In this document: positions 28,097-37,537 of the stretch, in pieces | Layout of the letters: each line of letters begins with the position of its first letter | Position numbering within the stretch: the stretch's first letter is position 1 | Origin: Sphingomonadales bacterium | GTDB taxonomy: Bacteria; Pseudomonadota; Alphaproteobacteria; Sphingomonadales; Sphingomonadaceae | NCBI GenBank assembly: GCA_016704425.1 | Contig: JADJAC010000010.1 | Coordinates: 427,501 to 491,500, forward strand | Direction of reading: 5' to 3' | DNA: 64,000 bases | The notes under the pieces: generated by a model | What the model was told of the DNA's origin: nothing | The model's database searches: none | The model's input: only the letters and a program-made list of their open reading frames with translations | Position numbers and translations under genes: made by a program

Positions 28097-28393
28097 GTGG
28101 CCAACATGTTTCTGGGGATCGCCGACTATCTGCTCTATCTTCTGGGGATGGTGATCGTCGTCCAGTTCGTGATGTCGATCCTGATCGCATTCAATGTGAT
28201 CAACACCTACAATGAGTTCGTGCGCGCGATCTGGCAGGCGCTCGAGAAGATGACCCAGCCGCTCTATCGCCCGATTCGCCGGATCCTGCCGGATTTCGGT
28301 GCGATCGACTTTTCACCGATGGTCGTCATCATCCTGATCACGATCCTCAGGAGCTATGTTATCCCTGAAATAGCTGTCGCAACGCTCAGCTGA
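28097..28393 (+). CDS. YggT family membrane protein
   Basis: A 98-residue protein with two hydrophobic segments around a conserved loop (PLYRPIRRILPDFGAIDFSPMVVIILI), the YggT signature. The start is GTG 28097 with AAGGAGA directly upstream at good spacing. The family is linked to osmotic tolerance and division genes in other bacteria, with no defined biochemical role. Its 3' end overlaps aroC, which converges on it, by 8 bases. Confidence 0.88.
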   Translation: MANMFLGIADYLLYLLGMVIVVQFVMSILIAFNVINTYNEFVRAIWQALEKMTQPLYRPIRRILPDFGAIDFSPMVVIILITILRSYVIPEIAVATLS

Positions 28394-29459
28394 CTCCGCA
28401 CTGCGCGCGGTGGAGCAATTTCTGGTCCGCAAGCACCAGCGCCATCATTGCCTCGACCACCGGTGCGCCCCGGATGCCGACACAGGGATCATGGCGTCCC
28501 TTGGTCACGATTTCGGTCGCTTCACCGGCGCGCGTGATCGTTTCCACCGGCGTGAGGATCGATGACGTGGGCTTGAAGGCAACCCGCACCACAACGGGCT
28601 GACCAGTGGAAATTCCCCCGGCAATTCCGCCAGAATTGTTCGCAAGGAATTCGGGCATGTTGGAGCCGGGGCGCATCCGGTCCGCATTCTCCTCGCCGCG
28701 CAGCCGGGCCGCTTCGAAGCCAGCCCCGATTTCAACCCCCTTTGTGGCATTGATCGACATCATGGCTGCGGCGAGTTCGGCATCCAGCTTGGCATAGAGC
28801 GGCGCGCCCCAGCCCGCAGGCACCCCGCGCGCGACACATTCAACAACCGCGCCCAGCGAAGAGCCAGCCTTGCGGGCATCATCGAGAAGCTTTTCCCACC
28901 GACCGGCCGCGGCCTCATCGGGACAGAAAAACGGATTCTTGCCAATCTGGGCGGCTTCAAAATTGTCGCGATCGATCTTGTCGCCGCCAATTTCGACAAC
29001 ATAGGCCAGGATTTCGACTTCCGGGATCACAAGACGGGCGACCGCACCCGCCGCAACGCGCGCCGCCGTCTCGCGCGCCGAGGACCGCCCGCCGCCGCGA
29101 TAGTCGCGAAAGCCGTATTTGGCGTCATAGCTGTAATCGGCATGGCCGGGGCGATAGGCCTTGGCGACGTCGGAATAGTCCTTGGAACGCTGGTCGACAT
29201 TCTCGATCGTCAGGCTGATCGGGGTTCCGGTCGTCCGACCTTCGAACACGCCCGAGAGAATCTTCACTGCATCGGGCTCCTGGCGCTGCGTCGTGAATTT
29301 CGACTGGCCGGGGCGGCGGCGGTCAAGGAAGGGCTGTATGTCGGCTTCGCCGAGCGGCAGGCCGGGCGGGCAGCCATCGACAACCGCACCGAGCGCCGGT
29401 CCATGGCTTTCTCCCCATGTGGAGAAACGGAAAACATGGCCGAAGGTGTTAAAGCTCAT
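28386..29459 (-). CDS. aroC: Chorismate synthase
   Basis: A 357-residue enzyme with all three family signatures: GESHGPALGAVVDGCPPGLPL, the middle motif GGGRSSARETAARVAAGAVA, and RPGSNMPEFLANNSGGIAGGISTGQP. It converts 5-enolpyruvylshikimate-3-phosphate to chorismate using reduced FMN. Its start overlaps the fabI stop by 4 bases, and chorismate mutase lies upstream in the same minus-strand run. Confidence 0.96.
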   Translation of the reverse strand: MSFNTFGHVFRFSTWGESHGPALGAVVDGCPPGLPLGEADIQPFLDRRRPGQSKFTTQRQEPDAVKILSGVFEGRTTGTPISLTIENVDQRSKDYSDVAKAYRPGHADYSYDAKYGFRDYRGGGRSSARETAARVAAGAVARLVIPEVEILAYVVEIGGDKIDRDNFEAAQIGKNPFFCPDEAAAGRWEKLLDDARKAGSSLGAVVECVARGVPAGWGAPLYAKLDAELAAAMMSINATKGVEIGAGFEAARLRGEENADRMRPGSNMPEFLANNSGGIAGGISTGQPVVVRVAFKPTSSILTPVETITRAGEATEIVTKGRHDPCVGIRGAPVVEAMMALVLADQKLLHRAQCGVS

Positions 29460-30247
29460 GCCAGGGTGATATCCGGAGCGTCTTCCTGCTTCATCCCGAC
29501 CACATGATAGCCGGCATCAACATGATGCGTCTCGCCCGTCACGCCTGAGGCAAGATCCGACAGCAGGTAAAGGCCGGCGCCGCCAACATCCTCGATCGTG
29601 ACGTTGCGGCGAAGGGGGGAATTATACTCGTTCCACTTCATGATGTAGCGGAAGTCGCCAATGCCGGATGCCGCCAGCGTCTTGATCGGTCCTGCCGAAA
29701 TGGCATTCACGCGGATACAGGTTGGCCCAAGATCGTTGGCGAGGTATTTGACGCTGGTTTCCAGCGCCGCCTTGGCGACACCCATCACATTATAGTGCGG
29801 GATCACCTTTTCGGCGCCATAGTAGCTGAGCGTGAGGAGCGCTCCACCGTTCGGCATCATGGCTCGCGCCCGATGTGCAACGGCCACAAAACTGTAAACG
29901 CTGACATTCATCGTCAGCAGGAAGTTGTCGAGGCTGGTGTCCACATAGCCACCGCGCAATTCATTCTTGTCGGAAAAGCCGATGGCATGAACGACAAAGT
30001 CGATCGTCGGCCATCGTGCAGCAAGCGTCTCGAAGGTCTTGTCGAGCGCGGCCATGTCCGACACGTCGCAGTCGATCAGGAAATCGCTTCCCAATTGCTC
30101 TGCCAACGGGCGCACCCGTTTTTCCAGCGCCTCGCCCTGGTAGGAAAAGGCAAGCTCTGCCCCTTCCTCCCTAAGCTTCTTCGCGATGCCCCAGGCGAGG
30201 CTGCGATCATTGGCCAGGCCCATGATCAGTCCGCGCTTGCCATTCAT
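29456..30247 (-). CDS. fabI: Enoyl-ACP reductase (NADH)
   Basis: A 263-residue FabI-type short-chain reductase. GLIMGLANDRSLAWGIAK is the divergent FabI cofactor motif and the catalytic pair Tyr152 and Lys159 sits in HYNVMGVAKAALE. AGPIKTLAASGI follows. It performs the last step of each fatty acid elongation round. The start ATG 30247 forms an ATGA overlap with the end of the upstream yihY-like gene, and its own stop overlaps the aroC start. Confidence 0.95.
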   Translation of the reverse strand: MNGKRGLIMGLANDRSLAWGIAKKLREEGAELAFSYQGEALEKRVRPLAEQLGSDFLIDCDVSDMAALDKTFETLAARWPTIDFVVHAIGFSDKNELRGGYVDTSLDNFLLTMNVSVYSFVAVAHRARAMMPNGGALLTLSYYGAEKVIPHYNVMGVAKAALETSVKYLANDLGPTCIRVNAISAGPIKTLAASGIGDFRYIMKWNEYNSPLRRNVTIEDVGGAGLYLLSDLASGVTGETHHVDAGYHVVGMKQEDAPDITLA

Positions 30248-31218
30248 GTATCCAGCCACTTGGCCTCCGCAAGATCGTCCAACATTGTGTGCCCCTTTAG
30301 CGGATGATCGCCCGGATTTGCCAGTGCTGCGTTGATATGCGCTGCGATCACGAATCCATATCCGATCAGCCAGAAGAACAACATGGCGACCATCACTCCC
30401 GCAAGACCGCCATAGGTCATCGTATACCCCCCGAACATCCCAAGAACCCTCGGCAAAAGCAGCAGCGCCAGATACCACCAGAACGTCACGAACAAGGCCC
30501 CCGGCCATTTGGGATTGCCCAATCCCCGGTACCGGCTGGGCGTCAGTGCCCAGAAAAGCAGATAACTTGATATGAACGTCATCAGGATCGGAACAAAGCG
30601 CGTGCTGGCAATCCGGTCGGCAACAGCGCCTGCAGCCGGCACGAAATGGGTGATCACTTCTTCGGCGGTTGTCAGCAGCACCTGCGCCGAAAAGGCGGCA
30701 ATCAGCATTCCTACCGCAATGAAGATGATCGCCACGCCGATCAATCGATATTGCCAGAAGGGTCGGGCGTAATCCGTGCCATAGGCGCGGCGCAGGATTT
30801 CCCGGATCGTCTCGATATAGCTGCCCACTGTCCAGATCCCGATGGCAGCGCCGAACCAGAGCAAGGGCCCGGTCCTGAGGGTCAGAACCTCCGCCGCCGT
30901 TGTCTGGATCATGGCGCCGACCGATGGCGGGAAGGCCCGCACGATCGAATGGAGCGCCGCGACATTTTCCTCCGGCCGCCCGAGCAACTGGGCCGCTGCC
31001 GCCAGGATGATGAAGAACGGAAACAGCGCAAGCAACGTCAGGTAGGCAAGATTTCCGGCGTGGATGAAGCCGTCATTATAGACGCCGACAACGGCGCGGC
31101 GGACGAATTCGAAAATGGGCGATCCGGGTCCGATCTGGCCGAGCAAACCCGTCCTGTGGGGATGGGCATCCGGATGGACCCGCCTCGCTTCGGGCGATTC
31201 GGGCGATACGTCGCGCAT
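30244..31218 (-). CDS. YihY/BrkB family inner-membrane protein
   Basis: A 324-residue protein with about six transmembrane helices. HAGNLAYLTLLALFPFFIILAAAAQLLG and WFGAAIGIWTVGSYIETIREILRRAYG are the YihY/UPF0761 motifs, and PNPKWPGA-like loop GLGNPKWPGALFVTFWWYL follows. The frame opens at 31257, but MRDVSPESPEARR at 31218 makes an ATGA overlap with the J-protein stop and is preferred. Function is not established. Confidence 0.88.
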   Translation of the reverse strand: MRDVSPESPEARRVHPDAHPHRTGLLGQIGPGSPIFEFVRRAVVGVYNDGFIHAGNLAYLTLLALFPFFIILAAAAQLLGRPEENVAALHSIVRAFPPSVGAMIQTTAAEVLTLRTGPLLWFGAAIGIWTVGSYIETIREILRRAYGTDYARPFWQYRLIGVAIIFIAVGMLIAAFSAQVLLTTAEEVITHFVPAAGAVADRIASTRFVPILMTFISSYLLFWALTPSRYRGLGNPKWPGALFVTFWWYLALLLLPRVLGMFGGYTMTYGGLAGVMVAMLFFWLIGYGFVIAAHINAALANPGDHPLKGHTMLDDLAEAKWLDT

Positions 31219-32144
31219 CAGCCGAGGCCGGACCTCGGGTCGCGCGCGTCCGTCCACCCTTCGGCAAAGGATTTGAGACTCGTATCGTCTGCGGGAATGT
31301 CAATGAGCAGAGTCACAAGCTGGTCGCCGCGCGTTCCGCCCTTTGCGGTAAAGCCCTTGCCTTTCAGGCGCAGCACCTTGCCCGAGCTCGATCCCTTGGG
31401 GATGTTGAGCATGACTGCGCCTTCGACCGTCGGCACCCGGACAGGACCACCAAGTACTGCTTCTTTCAACGTGACGGGCAAGTCCAGGCGGACATTATCG
31501 CCATCGCGCACGAAATGGCGATGATTGCGGACCTCGATCGTCACAATGGCGTCGCCTGCGCCGCCCGGTCCAGGCTGCCCTTTGCCGGACAGTTTCATCT
31601 GCGTGCCCGTCTCGACGCCAGCCGGCAGCTTGAGGTCGATCGTCTTTCCGTCCTGCAGCGTGATCCGCTGGGGGGCGAGCGTTGCGGCATCCTCGAACGA
31701 AACCGCAAGCCGATAGGCTGCATTGGCGCCTTTGGGAGGCGGCGCAGACCGGCCACCAAATCCCCCGAAACCGCCGCCCCGGCTACGTCCGCCGCCAAAA
31801 ATGCCTTCGAACAGATCGCCGAGATCGGCAGCGGCGGCATCGCCGAAGCCCCCCTGGAAACCTCCCGAACTGCCGCGAAAGCCGCCCTGCTGCCCGCCAA
31901 AGCCGGCAAAAGGATTGGACGGGTTGCCATGCTCGTCGATCTCACCCCGATCAAACTGGGCGCGCTTGTCCTTGTCGGACAGCAGATCATATGCATTGGT
32001 CACTTCCGCAAAGCGTTCGGTTGCCTTGGGATTGTCCTTGTTCGTGTCGGGATGCAGCTCCTTGGCGAGCTTGCGATACGCCTTCTTGATGTCAGCTTCG
32101 GTCGCGCCACGCGATACGCCGAGTGTGGAATAAGGATCTGCCAT
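31218..32144 (-). CDS. DnaJ-class co-chaperone without zinc finger (CbpA-like)
   Basis: A 308-residue type II J protein: N-terminal J domain with HPD at residues 31-33, a Gly/Phe-rich linker (NPFAGFGGQQGGFRG onward), then the two C-terminal substrate-binding beta domains. No CxxCxGxG repeats are present, which sets it apart from DnaJ proper. It would deliver substrates to DnaK. Its ATG lies 39 bases after the chorismate mutase stop. Confidence 0.9.
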   Translation of the reverse strand: MADPYSTLGVSRGATEADIKKAYRKLAKELHPDTNKDNPKATERFAEVTNAYDLLSDKDKRAQFDRGEIDEHGNPSNPFAGFGGQQGGFRGSSGGFQGGFGDAAAADLGDLFEGIFGGGRSRGGGFGGFGGRSAPPPKGANAAYRLAVSFEDAATLAPQRITLQDGKTIDLKLPAGVETGTQMKLSGKGQPGPGGAGDAIVTIEVRNHRHFVRDGDNVRLDLPVTLKEAVLGGPVRVPTVEGAVMLNIPKGSSSGKVLRLKGKGFTAKGGTRGDQLVTLLIDIPADDTSLKSFAEGWTDARDPRSGLG

Positions 32145-32183
32145 AATCGCTAGCTAGTGACTGGGCGGGCAAACGGCAAGATT

Positions 32184-32474
32184 TCAGCCAAGGTCCGACT
32201 TTATTTGCGTGTGGTGACGGATCACTTCATCAATGATGAAGCGCAGGAATTTCTCCGTGAAATCCGGATCAAGATCGGCTTCGACCGCGAGTGTCCTCAG
32301 CCGGGCGATCTGCGCGTCCTCTCGGGTTGGATCGGCTGCGGGCAGGGCGTTTTCAGCCTTGTACTGCCCGACGGCCTGAGTCACTTTGAAGCGCTCGGCA
32401 AGCAAATACACAAGGGCCGCATCGATATTGTCGATGCTCTGGCGGTATTGTCGCAGCTTGTCGGCAGTCATCAT
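32184..32474 (-). CDS. Chorismate mutase, AroQ class
   Basis: A 96-residue all-helical chorismate mutase. LRQYRQSIDNIDAALVYLLAERFKVTQAVGQYKAENALPAADPTRE contains the conserved Arg, Lys and Glu positions of the AroQ fold. It converts chorismate to prephenate. It is a monofunctional enzyme and appears to be the first gene of the run ending in aroC, so two chorismate-handling enzymes share the transcript. Confidence 0.9.
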   Translation of the reverse strand: MMTADKLRQYRQSIDNIDAALVYLLAERFKVTQAVGQYKAENALPAADPTREDAQIARLRTLAVEADLDPDFTEKFLRFIIDEVIRHHTQIKSDLG

Positions 32475-32569
32475 CTGAATTCCTTGTTCGCAAATGTCGC
32501 ATCTTGCAAGTCGGAACTCCTGCTTTGCACTTGCGTCAAAGCCTGTTGGTCGCCAGAGAAGTGGCCATC

Positions 32570-33583
32570 ATGACGGCAACGCTTCATCGCATCGGGACGG
32601 ACAGACAGCCTTCGCTTGATTCCATCATCAACCTCGTTGCGGCTGAAATGAATCACGTCAATGCTGTCATCCTTGAACGGATGCAGTCGCAAATTCCGTT
32701 GATCCCCGAACTGGCCGGCCACCTGATTGCCGGCGGCGGAAAGCGGATGCGGCCGATGCTGACGCTGGCAACGGCCCGGCTGCTCGACTATTCGGGTGCG
32801 CGCCACCACAAGCTCGCCGCGGCCGTCGAATTCATCCACACCGCGACGCTCCTGCACGACGATGTTGTTGACGGGTCCGACCTGAGGCGCGGGCGGCGTA
32901 CGGCAAACATCATCTGGGGCAATCCGGCAAGCGTGCTGGTCGGGGATTTCCTGTTTAGCCGCTCGTTCGAACTGATGGTGGAAGACGGGAGCCTGAAGGT
33001 CCTCAAGATTCTTTCCAACGCATCGGCTGTGATCGCGGAAGGCGAAGTCAACCAGTTGACGGCGCAGCGCCAGGTCAACACGGGCGAAGACAAGTATCTC
33101 GATATCATTGGTGCCAAGACAGCGGCCCTTTTTGCAGCGGCCTGCCGGATTTCGGCTGTCGTTGCCGAGCGGGACGAAACAACCGAAGAGGCGCTCGACA
33201 GCTACGGTCGCAACCTCGGCATTGCGTTCCAGCTCGTTGATGACGCAATCGACTATGCGTCCGATGCCGAAACCATGGGCAAGGGCGTTGGCGACGATTT
33301 TCGTGACGGGAAGGTGACGTTGCCGGTCATCCTCGCCCATGCCCGTGGCAGCGCCGAAGACAGGGCCTTCTGGCAAGCGGCAATGGAAGGCCGCCGTATT
33401 TCGGACGAAGACCTCGCTTACGCCAAGGTCCTGCTGACGCAGACGCGTGCCATTGACGACACGCTGATGCGGGCGCGTCATTATGGACAACGGGCCATCG
33501 ACGCCCTTGGCCCCTTTGCGTCGAGCGCCACCAAGAGCGCGCTGATCGAAGCCGTCGAGTTTGCGATTGCCAGAGCGTACTGA
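32570..33583 (+). CDS. ispB: Polyprenyl diphosphate synthase
   Basis: A 337-residue trans-prenyltransferase with GGGKRMRPML, the first Asp-rich motif LLHDDVVD (Asp97, Asp98, Asp101) and the second FQLVDDAIDY followed by GKGVGDDFRDGKVTLP. Length fits octaprenyl or decaprenyl diphosphate synthases that make the ubiquinone side chain. ATG 32570 is chosen over an upstream frame start. It is divergent from the chorismate mutase gene with 95 bases between. Its 3' end overlaps hrpB by 23 bases. Confidence 0.92.
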   Translation: MTATLHRIGTDRQPSLDSIINLVAAEMNHVNAVILERMQSQIPLIPELAGHLIAGGGKRMRPMLTLATARLLDYSGARHHKLAAAVEFIHTATLLHDDVVDGSDLRRGRRTANIIWGNPASVLVGDFLFSRSFELMVEDGSLKVLKILSNASAVIAEGEVNQLTAQRQVNTGEDKYLDIIGAKTAALFAAACRISAVVAERDETTEEALDSYGRNLGIAFQLVDDAIDYASDAETMGKGVGDDFRDGKVTLPVILAHARGSAEDRAFWQAAMEGRRISDEDLAYAKVLLTQTRAIDDTLMRARHYGQRAIDALGPFASSATKSALIEAVEFAIARAY

Positions 33584-35999
33584 CACGCTCCCTGTCCATG
33601 ACGTCCTGCCGGAATTGCTCGCCTGCCTGCAGGATCGGCCCAACGCTGTCCTGATTGCGCCGCCGGGAGCCGGCAAGACGACGGCCGTCGCCCCGGACCT
33701 GCTTCGCGCGGACTGGTGCGCAGGGCAAATTCTGCTCCTCTCTCCCAGGCGGATTGCCGCACGTGCGGCAGCCGAGCGAATGGCCGAACTGGCCGGCGAG
33801 CCCGTGGGGCAGACGATCGGATATGCCACGCGGCTGGATTCGAAGCAGTCGGCCGCCACACGAATCCTGGTCCTGACCGAGGGCATCTTCCGCAACCGCA
33901 TTCAGGCCGATCCCGAACTCTCGGGCGTTTGCGCCGTGTTGTTCGATGAGGTGCACGAACGCAGCCTCGACAGCGATTTTGGCCTGGCACTTGCGCTCGA
34001 TGCGCAAGGGGCGCTCCGGCCCGATCTGAGGCTCGTCGCAATGTCGGCAACACTCGACGGCGAACGGTTTGCCACGCTGATGAACGCAGGCGTGATCACC
34101 AGCGAAGGTCGCAGCCATCCCCTCGCCATCAGGCATATCGGGCGCCGGGCTGAAGCCCGGATCGAGGATGAAATGGCAGCTGCGATTCGCCGCGCCATGA
34201 CCGAGGAAGCGGGCGACATCCTCGCTTTCCTGCCCGGGGTTGGCGAGATCGAGCGGACGGCCGAGAAACTTGCGGGCATTGCCGCCCAGATCCACCGCCT
34301 GCACGGCAGCCTTGATCCCGCCGAGCAGCGCGCCGCAATTCGCAAAGGTGCCGGGCGCAAGGTCATCCTTGCGACCAGCATTGCCGAAACCAGCCTGACG
34401 ATCGACGGCGTGCGCATCGTGATCGACAGCGGGCTCGCGCGACGTGCCCGCTATGACCGGAGCGCAGGAGTGACCCGTCTGGTGACCGAGCGGGTCAGCC
34501 AGGCCGCAGCGACGCAGCGCGCTGGTCGTGCTGCGCGCCAGGGACCGGGTGTCGCTTACAGGCTTTGGGAAGAGGGAGCGACGGCGGGGCTGCTCCGGTT
34601 TGATCCGCCCGAGATACTCGAGGCCGATCTCTCTCCCCTGTTGCTCGACTGCGCGCTTTGGGGCGTCGCTGATCCGGGTACACTGCGCTGGCTGGATCCA
34701 CCTCCGTCAGCCGCCCTTGCCGAAGCAGGAAAGCGGCTCTCCGCGCTCGGTGCGCTGGATGAGGATGGTCGGCCGACAGCGCATGGTCGAGACATTGCCG
34801 GACTGCCCCTGCCCCCCCGGCTTGCCCATATGCTTGTAAATGCGACGGAACAGGGTGAGGGCGTTCTGGCCGCAGAGGTCGCTGTCCTGCTTTCCGAACG
34901 CGGGCTGGGCGGAACCGATCCGGATCTTTCCGTGAGGCTGGACCGATGGCGGCACGATCGCGGCAAACGCGCCGAGGCAGCCCGAGGGCTGGCGCGCCGC
35001 TGGGCAGGGCTGGTCCGGTCAAGCGGTGCAGCCACAGGCAATCTGGCTCGATGCGTGGCTCTCGCCTTTCCGGACCGCATTGCCCGGCGGCGCGACGCGA
35101 CTGGGGAGCATTGGATCAGCAGTGGCGGCCGGGGCTTCCGGCTCGATCCAGCGAGCCCGCTTGCGCGCAGCGAATGGCTCGCCGTGGCCGATATTCAGGG
35201 CGCGGCCGCGGGCGCGCGAATCCTTTCCGCTGCCGCGATTGAGTCGCGCGAAGTGGAGACACTGTTTGCGGACCGGATCGAGACCGGAGTCCAGCTTCGC
35301 TTCGATCCCGAAACGGGCAGTGTCCGGACGATTTCCGGCCGGCACCTTGGCGCGATCATGCTGTCGCGAGCCGAAAATGCGCAGGCAAGCGCGGAGGGCA
35401 TCGCTACCGCTCTGCTCCAGGGCGTACGTGAGCATGGCCTGGCTGTCATCGACTGGCCGCCAGCCACGACAATGCTTCGGCAGCGCGCCGACTGGGCCGG
35501 CATCGGGGCTCTTTCGGATGATGCCATGATTGCCACGCTCGACCAATGGCTTGCCCCGTTGCTCGCGGGCAAACGGCGGCTGCCGGATATCGCTGCCGAG
35601 GCCCTCCATTCCGCCGTATGGGCACTGCTCGGCTGGGAGGGGCAGCAGCAGCTTTCAAAGCTTGCCCCTGCGCAGTTTGCCTCGCCGGCCGGATCGATGC
35701 ACGAGATCGACTATGCAGCCATTGCGGGTCCGACTGTCACCTTGCGCGTGCAGGCGTTGTTTGGACTCTCTGAACATCCCGTGATCGGGCCCGAACGGAC
35801 GCCCCTGGTGCTCTCGCTGACGTCCCCTGCCGGTCGGCCGATCCAGACAACGCGAGACCTGCCCGGTTTCTGGCGGGGCAGCTGGGCAGATGTCGCGAAG
35901 GACATGCGCGGGCGTTACCCGCGGCACAACTGGCCCGACGACCCGACACAGGCTGTTGCCAGTCTCAAGACCAAGAAGGCCCTTGATCGAGAGGGATGA
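33561..35999 (+). CDS. hrpB: ATP-dependent helicase HrpB
   Basis: An 812-residue DEAH-type helicase. The Walker A loop is APPGAGKTTAVA (about residues 33-44), Walker B is FDEVHERS, motif III is AMSATLDG, and motif VI is QRAGRAARQGPGVAYRLW. The C-terminal HrpB extension runs to NWPDDPTQA, the usual ending. The start is a TTG at 33561 (or TTG 33567) inside the end of ispB. HrpB is a putative RNA helicase of undefined target. Confidence 0.92.
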   Translation: MRLPERTDTLPVHDVLPELLACLQDRPNAVLIAPPGAGKTTAVAPDLLRADWCAGQILLLSPRRIAARAAAERMAELAGEPVGQTIGYATRLDSKQSAATRILVLTEGIFRNRIQADPELSGVCAVLFDEVHERSLDSDFGLALALDAQGALRPDLRLVAMSATLDGERFATLMNAGVITSEGRSHPLAIRHIGRRAEARIEDEMAAAIRRAMTEEAGDILAFLPGVGEIERTAEKLAGIAAQIHRLHGSLDPAEQRAAIRKGAGRKVILATSIAETSLTIDGVRIVIDSGLARRARYDRSAGVTRLVTERVSQAAATQRAGRAARQGPGVAYRLWEEGATAGLLRFDPPEILEADLSPLLLDCALWGVADPGTLRWLDPPPSAALAEAGKRLSALGALDEDGRPTAHGRDIAGLPLPPRLAHMLVNATEQGEGVLAAEVAVLLSERGLGGTDPDLSVRLDRWRHDRGKRAEAARGLARRWAGLVRSSGAATGNLARCVALAFPDRIARRRDATGEHWISSGGRGFRLDPASPLARSEWLAVADIQGAAAGARILSAAAIESREVETLFADRIETGVQLRFDPETGSVRTISGRHLGAIMLSRAENAQASAEGIATALLQGVREHGLAVIDWPPATTMLRQRADWAGIGALSDDAMIATLDQWLAPLLAGKRRLPDIAAEALHSAVWALLGWEGQQQLSKLAPAQFASPAGSMHEIDYAAIAGPTVTLRVQALFGLSEHPVIGPERTPLVLSLTSPAGRPIQTTRDLPGFWRGSWADVAKDMRGRYPRHNWPDDPTQAVASLKTKKALDREG

Positions 36000-36018
36000 A
36001 TCAGGGAAAGAGCAGCGC

Positions 36019-36300
36019 ATGAGCCATGTACGCATCTATCAGAAGCCCAAGAACGCCATGCAGTCAGGCCGCTATGGCACTGACAGATGGATATTGGAAT
36101 TTGAGCCTGCGGACGCGCAGCGCGCCGACCCTCTGATGGGTTGGGCGGGAAGCGGGGACACGCGGCGCCAGCTCGTCCTCAAATTCCCGACACTTGAAGC
36201 TGCCAAGGCCTATGCCGACGGAAAGGGCCTGGTCGCGACCGTTGTGGCGGCGCCAAAGAAGGTCCTGAAGCTTCAGGCCTATGCGGACAATTTCAGATGA
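36019..36300 (+). CDS. ETC complex I subunit, NDUFS4-like
   Basis: A 93-residue protein: HVRIYQKPKNAMQSGRYGTDRWILEFEP, then DPLMGWAGSGDTRRQLVLKFPTLEAAKAYADGKG and KLQAYADNFR. This is the accessory complex I subunit of the NDUFS4/18 kDa family, kept in alphaproteobacteria and mitochondria. It would help assemble NADH:ubiquinone oxidoreductase at the inner membrane. It is encoded alone here, 19 bases after hrpB. Confidence 0.9.
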   Translation: MSHVRIYQKPKNAMQSGRYGTDRWILEFEPADAQRADPLMGWAGSGDTRRQLVLKFPTLEAAKAYADGKGLVATVVAAPKKVLKLQAYADNFR

Positions 36301-36311
36301 CGCACAGCGTC

Positions 36312-36332
36312 ACCCCGAACTTGTCTCGGGGT
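36312..36332. terminator. Bidirectional hairpin between convergent genes
   Basis: The stem ACCCCGA (36312-36318) pairs with TCGGGGT (36326-36332) around a 7-base loop. It fills the 32-base gap between the convergent NDUFS4-like and Nudix genes. The T run is poor, so it may be a REP-like hairpin acting as a terminator or mRNA stabiliser. Confidence 0.5.
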
Positions 36333-36857
36333 CTATTCGCTGAGCAAGGACCCGCCAAGAAGCATCAGCAGTTTCGCGTCCATGGCACAGCCTGACGCGC
36401 GTTTTGCGGCAATGAAGCCCGCGATTTCAGAAAGTGGCACGCGGTGGACAGTGATATTCTCGCCATCGGTCCCGCCGCCCTCGCTGACCTTTTCCAGCCC
36501 GACCGCACGCACGAAGTAGAAGCTCTCACTGACCATGCCGGGCGATGAATGGAACTCCCCGACCCGCTCGATATGGCGGGGGCGATAGCCGGTTTCTTCT
36601 TCAAGTTCGCGCGCCGCTGCATGCTCGACCGGTTCATTCTCGGTTTCATCACCCACAAGCCCTGCCGGCAGTTCAAGGCAGTTGACGCCCAGCGGCACGC
36701 GATATTGCTCGACAAGCAGCACATCGCCATCATCGACCGCAAGGATCACGGCGGCTTTTATCCCGCGAGCGCGCGAGACATATTCCCATTTGCCGCGGGT
36801 CTTTGCGGTAATGAAGCGGCCTTGCCAGACAATCTGTTCGTCCTCGGAATCGCTCAT
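36333..36857 (-). CDS. Nudix hydrolase, ADP-ribose pyrophosphatase-like
   Basis: A 174-residue protein with a full Nudix box from Gly69 (GDETENE) through REL-EEETGY at residues 83-91. The preceding QYRVPLGVNCLELPAG and the following FHSSPGMVSESFYFVRA are the ADP-ribose/NDP-sugar pyrophosphatase context. ATG 36857 overlaps the stop of the upstream TPM gene by 4 bases, ending a LemA-TPM-TPM-Nudix run. Confidence 0.9.
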   Translation of the reverse strand: MSDSEDEQIVWQGRFITAKTRGKWEYVSRARGIKAAVILAVDDGDVLLVEQYRVPLGVNCLELPAGLVGDETENEPVEHAAARELEEETGYRPRHIERVGEFHSSPGMVSESFYFVRAVGLEKVSEGGGTDGENITVHRVPLSEIAGFIAAKRASGCAMDAKLLMLLGGSLLSE

Positions 36858-37537
36858 AGTTCAATGAGCCGATCGGGAAGCTCGTTCACATCGTCAGAAG
36901 CGCGCGGAAAATGCGCGGAGAGAACTTTGCCGACATCGCCAATGGCAGCCACCATCCCATCTGCCAACCGGCCTTCGCGCACTTCGGCAACAAGCTTGGC
37001 CATCGCTTCGCCCCAGGTTTCGGGCGTGACTTTCGAATGGATTGCTTCGTCAGCGACAATTTCCGCACGATGCTCGGCCATCGAAAGATAGATCAGAACG
37101 CCGGTTCGCCCGGACGTGCGCCGCTCTGCGCCGACCTTGAAATAGCGGATCGCGCGCCTGCGCACCCGCTCTGCCTTGACGATGCCGGGCGTCAGGAAAA
37201 TCCGCAGCGGCATCCAGGACAGGAGCAGCCGCATGGCAACGAATTTGAGCACGGCAACCGCAAGGGCGAGCTCAAAGGCCTCCGCCAGCGTCCATTCGAC
37301 AATCCAGCCCCCGGAAAAGCTTGCGACCAGCCCCGTGCAGAATTCGGGAAAAGCAGCCAAAGCGGCAAGAGCGAGCACGGCAATTCCTATCGACCACCAG
37401 AGCGCCACATCAAGATAGCGGTCCGACGTGTCAGTGACGATCGTGACGATTTCGCCCGCCGTTGCGGCTTCTGCATCGCGGACGGCATCGCTCACACGCC
37501 GGTGATCGGCTTCGGTCATCAATGTCGGCTTCGTCAT
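36854..37537 (-). CDS. TPM-domain membrane protein
   Basis: A 227-residue protein. ADHRRVSDAVRDAEAATAGEIVTIVTDTSDRY starts the TPM fold, followed by two hydrophobic segments (VALWWSIGIAVLALAALAAF and LAVAVLKFVAMRLLL). The fold then resumes with ERRTSGRTGVLIYLSMAEHRAEIVADEAIHSKV. It is the second of two TPM proteins in the cluster. Start 37537 overlaps the first TPM gene's TAA by one base (TAATG). Confidence 0.85.
   Translation of the reverse strand: MTKPTLMTEADHRRVSDAVRDAEAATAGEIVTIVTDTSDRYLDVALWWSIGIAVLALAALAAFPEFCTGLVASFSGGWIVEWTLAEAFELALAVAVLKFVAMRLLLSWMPLRIFLTPGIVKAERVRRRAIRYFKVGAERRTSGRTGVLIYLSMAEHRAEIVADEAIHSKVTPETWGEAMAKLVAEVREGRLADGMVAAIGDVGKVLSAHFPRASDDVNELPDRLIEL

Noticed and set aside
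31723..32133. Proline-rich 136-codon plus frame
   Set aside because: Antisense of the Gly-rich linker of the J protein; Pro codons mirror Gly codons.
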